40,000 nt of DNA from Paulinella micropora (lineage: Eukaryota; Cercozoa; Imbricatea; Euglyphida; Paulinellidae), in the NCBI GenBank assembly GCA_019918135.1, contig WBZZ01001386.1, forward strand, positions 1-40,000, in the 5' to 3' direction. The translations under genes were made by a program, and so were the position numbers. The notes under the pieces are model-generated. The model saw nothing but the letters and a program-made list of their open reading frames with translations, was not told the origin of the DNA and ran no database searches. The stretch's first letter is position 1, and every line of letters begins with the position of its first letter. Of the stretch, positions 18,053-26,899 are shown piece by piece.

Positions 18053-18094
18053 TATATAAGTAATAATATTTATTTCTTTAAATGGTTTTACATT
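18053..18094 (-). promoter_or_regulatory. Duplicated 42-bp upstream region, copy 2
   Basis: Same sequence as 17743-17784 except for one base. It sits 2 bases upstream of the ATG at 18050, with TATATAA next to the ATG. Confidence 0.6.
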
Positions 18095-18121
18095 ATATAT
18101 TTATAACATTATTATAACAAA

Positions 18122-18355
18122 TCACGAGTGATTTTTATAATATCTTTCCAAGTCGTCGTTTCTACGAATTATACGAATAACTTTATGTCTACCTATCATA
18201 ACTTCTTCTTTCTCTGCGAAGTGGTCTCTATGAAAGTCTGATTTTTCGTGTTGATATTTTCCGTATATCCCTATTACCTTACCGCATACACATGTATATT
18301 TCTGTTTTCTTCTTTCCTTTACATATTCCGCTCTCTTCTGTTTGTTGTTAATCAT
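18122..18355 (-). CDS. Small C2H2-like zinc-finger protein (77 aa)
   Basis: After a basic start (MINNKQKRAEYVKERRKQKY) comes YTCVCGKVIGIYGKYQHEKS followed by DFHRDHF. The two Cys and two His (C-x-C-x11-H-x5-H) fit a short zinc finger of the type seen in many small giant-virus and satellite-virus proteins. The C-terminus is basic (IRRNDDLERYYKNHS). A DNA- or RNA-binding regulatory role is inferred. TATATATAAA precedes the ATG on the minus strand. It is the last recognisable gene of the viral element. Confidence 0.6.
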   Translation of the reverse strand: MINNKQKRAEYVKERRKQKYTCVCGKVIGIYGKYQHEKSDFHRDHFAEKEEVMIGRHKVIRIIRRNDDLERYYKNHS

Positions 18356-18426
18356 GTTTATATATAGTAAATAAAAAAGTCTATTTTGGACCCTTAAGTT
18401 TATTTATGTATAGTAAATAAACTTAT
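18356..18426. repeat. Short direct repeat in an AT-rich spacer
   Basis: The sequence TATAGTAAATAAA occurs twice (about 18362 and 18411), each time after TTTATATA or TTTATGTA. It may be a doubled promoter of the zinc-finger gene. Confidence 0.4.
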
Positions 18427-18464
18427 TTTATTAAAATGGGGTTTTCAGTCGGTGCTCAATCTCT

Positions 18465-18499
18465 ATCTCCGACGTGTCGGAGATTTACATGTCGGAGAT
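18465..18499. repeat. Palindrome ATCTCCGACGTGTCGGAGAT plus an extra half-site (copy 3)
   Basis: The 20-mer matches the palindrome at 593 with one central base changed. It is followed by TTT and a second ACATGTCGGAGAT half-site (about 18487-18499). It lies beyond the last viral gene, near the right end of the AT-rich element, whereas copy 1 is near the left end. Confidence 0.75.
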
Positions 18500-19209
18500 A
18501 ATGGTGTGTTTTTTATGTCTTGATAAGTTCGCTCTTGAAACCTCCGCCCCGCACTCGCATTTTATTTTTTCGGTTGCTTTTTTGTTCCTTTGCTCTCTGT
18601 TGATTTGGAAAATTTGATTTCGTTATTTTGCTGTTTTGTTGCTTCGTATTAATTTGCGGGAGATGTGTCTGGAAGCCGAATTCTTTTTTAAAGTGTCATT
18701 TGAGGGCACGAAAAATGACCTTAAAAAAAGGATATTATACTACTTTTGCTTGGGTTGTGAGTTTTGTGTTCTGTTTGGGCTCAGTCTGTGTGTGTGTTCT
18801 TGTAATTGTTTGTTTTAGTACTGTTTTCCTTTTGAAGCGCTCGCGCTCCCAGTGCATATTTTTTTTCCTTTGTTCGCCTCATGATCATCTTTCATGCTGG
18901 TAGAGTTTATGAGGTTTTCTTGAAAGCCAATATGTATTTTTGAGCAGGAGTTGCTGCTTTAGTACTGGGGCACTATCCTCTTGCTGAGGCATATGAGCCA
19001 TTTGGTTTTTAGTCATGTTTCCAAGTTTTCGTTCTTCTCTTCTTGTGTCTGTCGCAAGCTTTTTTTCCTCACGAAACGGCACGTGCTAGTTTTCCCTCTA
19101 GTACCCTGCCAGGGATCATAGTGCCAACTAGGCACTGTCAGTCCTTTAAACAAATTCTATTGTTCTTGGTGATGTTGATGATGTGATGATGCTGAAGACT
19201 TGCTGATGA

Positions 19210-19210
<1 letters not shown>
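18500..19210. other. No supported gene; transition from viral element to host-like sequence
   Basis: Base composition changes from AT-rich to mixed. Short frames on both strands (for example 18628-18903 plus and 18885-19082 minus) lack family motifs or good context. No terminal inverted repeat could be matched because the left end of the element is outside the window. The right boundary is therefore somewhere in or near this stretch. Confidence 0.5.
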
Positions 19211-19276
<66 letters not shown>

Positions 19277-19277
19277 G
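19211..19277 (+). repeat. (GTT)n microsatellite, about 22 units
   Basis: Pure GTT repeats followed by (GA)n and a GAAGGAG-rich tract. It lies upstream of the first visible transposase exon and may be part of another intron. Confidence 0.95.
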
Positions 19278-19392
19278 AGAGAGAGAGAGTTCAAGAAGGA
19301 GAAGAAGGAGGAGAAGGAGGAAAGGGTTGTTTTGGTTTGCAGTTGCGAGGAGGACGCGATGGTGCAGGCCGAAAGAGCATCGAGAGGCTACG

Positions 19393-19466
19393 GTATGTAT
19401 GTATGTATGTATGTACGTATGTATGTATGTATGTGTGTCTGTATGTGTGTATGTATGTATGTAAGT
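19393..19466 (+). repeat. (GTAT)n microsatellite at the donor side of inferred intron 1
   Basis: GTATGTAT units with a few GTGT and GTAC variants. The first unit coincides with the inferred splice donor GTATGT. Confidence 0.95.
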
Positions 19467-19528
19467 TATGTAGGAAGAAAGAACTTGGCTTGACAATAAA
19501 AAACCAAGTGTTACCAATCCAAGGTATG

Positions 19529-19865
19529 CTATCTATTCTATCTATTCTATCTATTCTATCTATTCTATCTATCCTATCTATCCTATCTATCCTATCTATC
19601 CTATCTATCCTATCTATCCTATCTATCCTATCCATTCTGTCTATTCTGTCTATTCTGTCTATCCTGTCTAAGTCTATCCTGTCGATTCTGTTCTATATGT
19701 TATTTCTATTCTATCTACTCTATCTATTCTATCCATTCTGTCTATTCTACCTATTCTACCTATTCCATCTGTGGTATCTATTCTATCTGTTTTATCTATT
19801 CTATCTGTTCTATCTGTTCTATCTGTTCTATCTATTCTATCTATTATATCTAATCCATTTGTTCC

Positions 19866-19868
<3 letters not shown>
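19529..19868 (+). repeat. CTATCTATT 9-bp array, block 1
   Basis: Degenerate 9-bp units CTATCTATT with variants such as CTATCTATC and CTGTCTATT. The unit is divisible by three and has no stop on the plus strand, so long meaningless open frames (LSI, YSI, FYL repeats) result. Confidence 0.95.
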
Positions 19869-19898
<30 letters not shown>

Positions 19899-19977
19899 CC
19901 TACATACATACAGACCTACATACATACATACATACCTACATACATACATACATACCTACATACATACATACCTACAG

Positions 19978-20010
<33 letters not shown>

Positions 20011-20078
20011 CATATATACATACATACATTACATGCATACATGCATACATACATACATACATACATACTTATTTCTTC
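19869..20078 (+). repeat. (ATAC)n microsatellite, reverse complement of (GTAT)n
   Basis: CATACATAC units with ACCT and GCAT variants. It is complementary to the (GTAT)n blocks at 19393 and 21412, so the transcript could fold back over kilobases. Confidence 0.95.
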
Positions 20079-21411
20079 TATCTCTTCTATCTCTTTTATC
20101 TATTGTATCTATACTCACTGTCCTATCTGTCTTATCTGTCCTATTTTTATATATGGCGTATCCTATCGTTCCATCCCATTCTATCTATTCTATCTATTCT
20201 ATCTATTCTATCTATTCTATCTATTCTATCTATTCTACCTATTCTACCTATTCTATCTATTCTATCTATTTTATCTATTCTATCTGTTCTATCTATTCTA
20301 TCTGTTTTATCTATTCTGTCTTTTCTATCTGTTCTATCTGTTCTATCTGTTCTATCTGTCCTATTTGTCCTATATGTCTTATCTTTCCAATGTGTCCTAT
20401 ATGTCCTATCGTTCCATTCTATTCTATGTATTCTATCTTTTCTATCTTTTCTATCTTTTCTATCAATTCTATCTATTCTATCTACTCTATCTATACTATC
20501 TATACTATCTATTTTATCTCTTCTATCTCTTCCATCTATTCTATCTATTCTATCTGTTTTATCTATTCTATCTTTTTTATCTATTCTATCTATTCTATCT
20601 TTTCTATCTTTTCTATCTTTTCTATCTTTTCTATCTATTCTATCTATTCTATCTGTTCTATCTGTTCTATCTGTTCTATCTATTCTATCCATTCTATCTA
20701 TTCCATCTATTCCATCTATTCCATCTATTATATCTATTATATCTCTTCTATCTCTTCTATCTCTTCTATCTATTCTTTCTATTCTTTCTATTCTTTCTGT
20801 TCTTTCTGTTCTTTCTGTTCTTTCTGTTCTATCTATTCTATCTGTCCTACCTGTTCTATCTATTCTATCTGTTCTATCTCTTCTATCTATTCTATCTATA
20901 CTCACTGTCCTAAATGTTCTATCTGTCCTATCTGAGTCCTATCTGTCCTATCTTTCCTATCTTTTCTATCTGTTCTATCTGTCCTATCGTTCCATTCTAT
21001 TCTATCTATTCTATCTATTCTATCTATTCTATCTATTCTATCTATTCTGTCTTTTTTATCTATTCTACCTGTTTTATCTATTCTACCTGTTTTATCTTTT
21101 CTATCTGTCTTATCTAGTCTATCTATTCTATCTATTCTATCTATTCTATCTATTCTATCTATTCTTTCTATTCTATTCTTTCTATTCTATCTGTTCTATC
21201 TGTTCTATCTGTTTTATCTTTTCTATCTGTTCTATCTGTCCTATCTTTCCTATCTTTCCTATATGTCCTATATGTTCTATCGTTCTATCTATTCTATCTA
21301 TTCTATCTATTCTATCTATTCTATCTATTCTATATATAATTCTATCTATTCTATCTATTCTATCTATTCTATCTATTCTTTCTGTTCTTTCTGTTCTATC
21401 TGTATGTATGT
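20079..21411 (+). repeat. CTATCTATT 9-bp array, block 2, with higher-order landmarks
   Basis: A 1.3-kb degenerate array. Landmarks such as CTATACTCACTGTCCTA (near 20110 and 20897) and CCTATCGTTCCAT (near 20162, 20407 and 20985) recur, so it has higher-order structure. The part from about 20860 to 21375 is almost the same as 39212-39740. Confidence 0.95.
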
Positions 21412-21739
21412 ATGTATGTATGTATGTATGTACGTACGTATGTATGTATGTACATATGTACGTACGTACGTGCGTACGCATGTATGTATGTATGTATGTA
21501 TGCCACGGTATGTATGTATGTATGTATGTATGCATGTATGTGTGTATGTATGTATGTGTGTACGCATGCATGCATGTAAGTCAGTAAGTAAGTCAGTAAG
21601 TAAGTAAGTAAGTAAGTATGTATGCATGTATGTATGTATGTATGTATGTATATGTGTATGCATGCATTTATGTATGTATGTATGTATGTATTTATGTGCG
21701 TGAGTACGCATTAGTGTATGTATGTATGCGTGTATGCAG
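21412..21739 (+). repeat. (GTAT)n microsatellite at the acceptor side of inferred intron 1
   Basis: GTAT units with GTAC, GCAT and GTAA variants, ending GCGTGTATGCAG, which is the inferred acceptor. Confidence 0.95.
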
Positions 21740-21990
21740 GAAATATACCATCCAAAACATTCAGCGCATGTATGAGTACTTGGATTACATTCCAACGGTG
21801 CCGCAGAGGCACAGAAAGTTTGTTGACGAGGCAGCTTACTCCGAACGCGGTCATACATACACACGTACACACATGCACAGTGAATAGATGAATGGATGAT
21901 TGCATGAATGGATGAGTGGAATATGAATGGATGGGTGATGCTATTAATCTGTTTATGTACAAGTGGTTATATTAATACTTAACATAAAAA

Positions 21991-22215
21991 TTCCCATCCA
22001 TCCATCACATCCATCCATCCTATCCATCCATCCCATCCATCCATCCCATCCATCCATTCCATCCATCCATTCCATCCATCCATCCATCCATCCATCATGC
22101 ATGCATGCATGCGTGCGTGTGTGTGTGTTTGAAAATTGTTCTCTTCCCATCATGCATGCATGCATGCGTGCGTGCGTGCGTGCTTGCGTGCGTGCGTGTG
22201 TGTGTGTGTTTGTGT
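21991..22215 (+). repeat. (CCAT)n, then (GCAT)n/(GCGT)n/(GT)n microsatellites in inferred intron 2
   Basis: CCATCCAT units to about 22095, then two GCATGCAT-GCGT-GTGT blocks separated by a short unique sequence. They fill most of the 393-base inferred intron (21850-22242). Confidence 0.95.
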
Positions 22216-22742
22216 GCATAATGATATCCTTCTATCCTTCAGATCTCATTGCGAAGAAGGGCTGCAAATCAAGGCCAGGTGATCGCATCGTGCTTGGCGA
22301 CCTCGCATTGCGTGAACAAAACGATGCCTTCTACTCAGTTATCTTTTTAGCTTCGATCACGCACCCTAAAGGTGGCGCCCTACTCTCCATTCGTCAAGGC
22401 ACCAACAAGGCGACCCACTTTGCGGTTGCCATCCTCGGAGCTGTTCATGCGAGGCATCTGTTGGCTGGAGACAGGTTGATCCTCGATAATGCTGGAATCC
22501 ATCGTGCCAAGAAGGTTATTCCTGCACTACGAGTAATTCTATCCGCTGTTTGTGTAGAGTTAGTATATCTGCCCAAATACTCTCCGGAGTACAATCCAGC
22601 CGAATTTGCATTCAATTGGACCAAGAGCAATCTCAAGCAAAACGTTACCGGAGAATCTTTTTTGGCAAGAATTGCGAATGCTTTTGCAGAGGAAGTGACT
22701 CTAGAGAGAATGACCAACGCGTACGAACACTGCATGCCGTAA

Positions 22743-23665
22743 ATATGTAGAAATCAAAGTTTCTTTGATCAGGTTCACCTCTTGCACATGCCATAGTGAC
22801 ACTTGTGTTTTTTAAGCAGGTCCAAATCCTGCTATGAGTGGTTTTTTATTTTTTTTTATTTATTTATTTTATTTTTTAATCGGCTGCGGAAGACATTTGA
22901 AACAATTTTGATGTGTTTGTATTGTATGTAATTACTGTTGCGGTGGCCGCCGCGCTAGCATAAGTCTCTCGAGTCTCCATATTAATATACACAATACCGT
23001 ATGTATCATAAGTTTGGTTGTAATATTCATTGAAAGTTCATATTATTGTAATATTAATATAATAGTGCAGTCGGCGAGTCACGTAGCAATTGAATGTTTT
23101 TAGTTTTTCTCTTGCATGAGTACAATAATATTATTAGTATTAATATTAATATTTGAATTCTTAGTCTCTTGTTCACTTGCTGAGTTCGATTCAATAGTCT
23201 CACTGGACTCTCTCTTTTTTCGCCTGTTAAGCTTGTTATGAGTCGTTTTTTTTGTTGTTGAAAGTTTCCACACTACAGACACTGTTCTTCTAGTTCTTTT
23301 ATTAATAACTTGCTTTTCAAGCTTATTAATGTGGCTCTAGAATCTGAGACTGACTCATTGATTTGTTAATTCTTAATTTGAAAATTAATTCAAAAATTAA
23401 CGACTATTTCTTATTCCTGTCACTAATTCTTATTTTGAGTATTAATTAAAAAACAATAAAGATTTTTCCTCTTGATTGTCCGCAGTAATATTTGATCATT
23501 AGTAATATAACAACTATCTAACAACTTGTCACTGAGAATGATGCCCATATGTATTAATAAATTCCTCGCCCACTCCGGTTCATTAGTGTCGGCTTTGCCA
23601 TTTGAGTCATCAAAATTTACTAAATTAAAGTCCAAGTGACCAGCCGCCGATTCAGAATCTTAGAT
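22743..23665. other. Spacer without a supported gene
   Basis: It contains a T-rich tract at about 22845-22875, a GC-rich patch near 22940, and two short minus-strand frames (23100-23282 and 23423-23635) that I cannot support. The latter, with PEWARNLLIHMGIILSDKLL, looks protein-like and could be an exon or gene remnant cut by the LTR insertion at 23666. A T-arm-like sequence near 22820 was considered and rejected as a tRNA. Confidence 0.4.
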
Positions 23666-23994
23666 GTTAGGAAGTGAATTAAGTGATGGTATTATTACAA
23701 CCGGTATATACGTTAGTTAATATATATATAGTTATAGTAGTATGGGGAAAATGGGATCATTTACTTGTGTGTGTGGCTGGTGCCACCAATGCCAATATGC
23801 ACTGTATGGATACCTTTTATTTTATGACTTAGTGACCTGCGGCATCAACTGTTTCGTTTGTTTGGCGGGCTTTTGTCTGTATTGATTGAATAACCTATTA
23901 AAGGACGTGTGGAGCTGGTTAGATAGTCAACAGGGGAAGCCTGGGCGACGTTAAAGCTGCTTCTAATACCTTTTATTCTGTTCAACTTCTTAAG
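23666..23994 (+). repeat. 5' LTR of Copia B
   Basis: From TTAGGAAGTGAATTAAGTGA on, it matches the sequence at 39774-40000. The end is set at TAAG (23991-23994) by analogy with the inverted CTTA...TAAG ends. The part after 23900 has no partner inside the window. Confidence 0.75.
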
Positions 23995-24492
23995 TGTTAG
24001 GAGCTTTGTACGTGTTGAAGCACAACAAATCACCCAAAGTGATCAAGAGGAAAGGCATCCACGGTCTGTGTCACATCCAAGAGTGACACAGCAGAAGGGA
24101 AGTCCTTCCAACAGTGCTTCAGTGCCACTGCGTAAATCGTTGTGGTTGGACAGGGGGTAGAGCTCTGCAGAGGCTGGGCTACCGACAGGGGACAAGAGTG
24201 AGCCTTCGGGTCAGAAGGACATCTACAGGAACGGTTTAGGGGTTTGGACCACAAAACCCCACTAACAGGCAAGCCCAGAAACAAGTTCAGTGTTGCTTGT
24301 GGCGCGCAGGAGTGTTGGTGGGTGCAGGACCTGCTCTGGACAACCAACAGGGAAAGGCCAACAGCTGATTGCTGCAAGGAGGACCCTAGCAACGTACCCG
24401 TAGAGGGGGATTTGCAGAGGAGGTGTCGGCCAGTTAAGAACACACAACAGACAGGGAACAACAACCTTTCTGGAGTGGAAAAGTAACTTCAG
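23995..24492 (+). other. Leader (5' untranslated region) of Copia B
   Basis: About 500 bases between LTR and gag. No standard tRNA primer-binding match was recognised by eye. Open frames on both strands here have no family features. Confidence 0.5.
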
Positions 24493-25217
24493 ATGTCGGA
24501 AAAAACAAAAAATGGAAATGAGTCAAATAACATACCTTACTATAGCGGTAGGGAAGACTGGGAAGACTTTCAATGTGCTCTAATGCTAGAGGCAGTTAGG
24601 AAGGACCTTAAAGGTAGTTTCGAGAACCTCCAGGGGCATAAGCTGGAAGTGCATCGTGCCAACCTTCGCAGGCTGCACATGGCATGCAAAAACGTACCTG
24701 ACTATATGAGTCGGTGGGAGAAGCAGTAGCAGCAGCAGCTATGTAAGTGGAGTGCTGGACAGTGCTTTGGGGCTGCAAGGAAGTGCTAGCAATGAAGAGG
24801 AAGAGACTGGTATGCCAGTTTTAGATTATGCAGAGGAGGAGTCGAGTAGCAGTACTGACACTGGGGACTCTGCAGACAAGGAAGAACAAGAAAGAGAGGA
24901 AGAGAGCTCAAGCACAGCTACAAGGCGTGAGTTTGCCTCAAGGAAGTATGAGGAGGAAAGGAGAGCAAGACCAAAGACATCCTCCTCTCAATTGTCGTCA
25001 GTCACAGATGAATCTAGCAGTGAAGACATAAGTGGCAGTGGTGAGTCAAAAGGACCGACAGCAGGACTCTCTACAGCTACAGCAACGGACAAGAAGTCAG
25101 AGGCTACGAAGCGCAAGGAGAAGCGAAAGGAGCGACAACTTATGGTAAGCTATGACGAAAGCCTGTTGGTGGCAGTACGAGAGAAGAGTTGTTTATTCTA
25201 ATCTATGTGCACCTCAA
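24493..25217 (+). pseudogene. gag of Copia B, 5' part, truncated by insertion of A
   Basis: It begins with ATG at 24493; NIPYYSGREDWEDFQCALML is a typical gag N-terminal block. A stop is reached at 24729. The protein-like sequence goes on in another frame from about 24720 (Ser/Glu-rich, RKEKRKERQLMVSYDESLLV) to 25201. The last bases before the insertion are in a third frame that matches the frame resuming at 32067. So there are at least two frameshifts here. The 5-bp target sequence CTCAA at 25213-25217 ends the piece. Confidence 0.65.
25213..25217. repeat. Target-site duplication CTCAA, left copy (right copy 32067-32071)
   Basis: CTCAA directly precedes the left LTR of element A and directly follows its right LTR. 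This shows integration of A into B. Confidence 0.85.
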
Positions 25218-25513
25218 CTTTATACCAACTTCTTTGTTAGATTAGAATTGGTAATGTAATTCAATAGGCAGTATATTTTTCAATTGAGGACCTAGAATTT
25301 AATTATTAGGACTGACATTGGTCAATGGACTTGAGTTATTATGATTAGACTGATTAGGTCAATTGTAGCAATCAGGTCAAGACACGCGCTCTTAGTTCGC
25401 GCCTCTTTTGTACCTCAATCTGTGTTTAGTAAAGTATTTCAGCTTTGCCAAACCAAGCAAGTCACAAAGTGCTCCGGTCTTCAACACCTTTCCGGTAAAG
25501 TATTAATATAAAG
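25218..25513 (+). repeat. 5' LTR of Copia A (296 bp)
   Basis: It begins CTTTATACC and ends TATAAAG, so the ends are CTTTATA/TATAAAG inverted repeats instead of the usual TG/CA. It differs from the 3' LTR at only a few sites (about 98% identity by eye). GTTATG at 25515 already contains the gag start, so the leader is almost absent and any primer-binding site must overlap it. Confidence 0.9.
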
Positions 25514-25517
25514 GGTT

Positions 25518-26411
25518 ATGACCTCTTTTGCGCTAAAGGACGCTGCGACCGCTATTCTGCAAGGGAAGGCGCCTACGTTCAAGGATGGTGCGAATGCACG
25601 GAGCTGGGACGACTGGTATGCGCAGGTTCGGGCAGATCTCGCTTCCGTGGAATGATGGGAATATGTGCAGCCTTTGGTTGAGGTGATCCGATGGAGAACC
25701 GAGGTGGAGGCGGAACTTCGCGCGGAAGCTAAAGAAGTCAAGGAAGGAGCGGCGAGGCGGCAACGGGGAGATGTCGACGGCAAGCAACAAGAGCAAAAGC
25801 AAGAGCTGACTCCGGTACAAAGGCGAAGGGTGATGGCCAGAATGGCCCCAATCTTCATGTGGATGTACAAGGGATTGGATTACGGGTCGGCGTCGGAGCG
25901 AATCGTGAGGCACCTAGTGCGGGAGGAGCAGCTGAGACCAGAAGAGTTATTGAGATTGCTCCGCAAAGGTACCAAGGCAACGACCCTCACCAGAAGCAAC
26001 AAAGAATCAACCTAGTATATGGATAGAGGTTCAACTGCAAGGAAGACCTACGAGCGCAACTCAGCGACTTCGAATCGCACTGCCAGTTCTTGGAGGCTCA
26101 CGATGAACCGATAAGTGCTACAATGAGAATGCAGTTTATTAAAACTGCACTTGGAAAGTGCGAACAAAGGAGCCTATGGAAGTCATTCCTGGACGCTCAA
26201 GTGGCTACACCTTCGGCTACATGGGACGACTTTAAGCAGCTCTTCGAGAGGAGAGATAGCAAATGAAGCTATGTCAAGAGAAGAGAGAGCGTTGGGGACA
26301 GCGATGGTTGCCACACAGCAGCAGAGGACAAGGGAGGTACCGGCAAAGGAAGGAAGAAAGCTAGAATGCTACAACTGCGGCAACAAATTTATCATTATCT
26401 TTGAAAGGTGT
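25518..26411 (+). pseudogene. gag of Copia A, with a stop and frameshifts
   Basis: The ATG at 25518 lies 5 bases after the LTR. The frame reads MTSFALKDAATAILQGKAPT and meets an in-frame TGA near 25650, then continues to about 26013. The gag core (FESHCQFLEAHDEPISATMR, then KSFLDAQVATPSATWDDFKQ) lies in other frames between about 26040 and 26260. The last part (26151-26411) ends in ECYNCGNKF, the first half of a CCHC zinc knuckle (C-x2-C) without its His-Cys half. The knuckle is cut at about 26385. Confidence 0.65.
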
Positions 26412-26890
26412 TAGGAGTAGGGGCGGGGAATTAAGGGGGAATATGAAAATTTTGTAACCCAAGCCCCATCCCCCACCCACCCCCCGCAAATCGGCACCCG
26501 CTCATCACTTTATCATGGTTTGCGGCTCATACTTGCAGGGTGGCTAGCCCCAGACTCGGTGTTGATGCTGATATAGTGTTTTTGGAATTATGCAAATGTG
26601 TGCGTTAGGGAGTGTTCTGAATGCCAAATTTCTCTGTTTGATGAATAATTTTTTTTCTTCTTAACTTTAAAGCTGAAATTTGCACAGTTGATAGTATAGA
26701 CCGAAGTTCAAGAAATTTTTTTGAATAGTTTAAAGGTTTCAACAGAAAAGATAAGAAAACATAAACAAAAGAAACTAACATCAATCAATCCGGTTCAAAG
26801 GAACGCAGAATACTGAAACAGAGAGAAAGAGAAAGGAAGGTGGAATACTGAAACCGAGAGAAAGAAAGAGAAGTCAACCCGCACAAGTAC
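26412..26890. other. Non-coding segment splitting the gag zinc-knuckle region of Copia A
   Basis: No good frame. It holds C-rich (CCCCACCCACCCCCC near 26470) and GAAAGAGAGAAAG tracts. Coding-like sequence with a second His/Cys cluster (CRIPGHDHQGRSCP near 26910-26950) resumes afterwards. It may be an inserted fragment or a diverged linker. Confidence 0.4.
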
Positions 26891-26899
26891 TTTACTCGT

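Larger units (their letters stand above)
19343..22742 (+). pseudogene. DDE_3 (IS630/Tc1-mariner-like) transposase-related gene, inferred three exons
   Basis: Inferred exons: 19343-19392, 21740-21849 and 22243-22742. Exon 1 encodes GGRDGAGRKSIERLR and ends at a GTATGT donor. Exon 2 starts after a TGCAG acceptor, encodes NIQRMYEYLDYIPTVPQRHR then KFVDEAAYSER with the first catalytic Asp, and ends at a GT. Exon 3 follows a pyrimidine-rich TCCTTCAG acceptor and holds LILDNAGIHRAKK (second Asp) and YLPKYSPEYNPAEFAFNW (third acidic residue, Glu). The reading frame is kept across both junctions, and the joined order IERLR-KYTIQN and DEAAYSER-DLIAKKG matches this family as I know it. The helix-turn-helix part upstream is not visible, so it is 5'-incomplete or lost. 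It may be a domesticated or dead transposon. Both introns are mostly microsatellite. Confidence 0.7.

Noticed and set aside
18628..19082. Short frames on both strands after the viral element
   Set aside because: Hydrophobic or low-complexity translations without motifs, context or start signals.
19337..21587. Very long open frames (up to 532 aa) of LSI/YSI/FYL repeats
   Set aside because: They come from the CTATCTATT repeat, whose 9-bp unit keeps every plus-strand frame open. They have no protein features and overlap each other in three frames.
22800..22860. tRNA-like T-arm GCAGGTCCAAATCCTGC followed by a T run
   Set aside because: No matching acceptor 5' strand, D-arm or anticodon arm was found upstream, and the box B consensus is not exact. 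At most a relic.
24030..24464. 144-aa minus-strand frame in the Copia B leader
   Set aside because: No family pattern, opposite to the element, and located in the expected untranslated leader.
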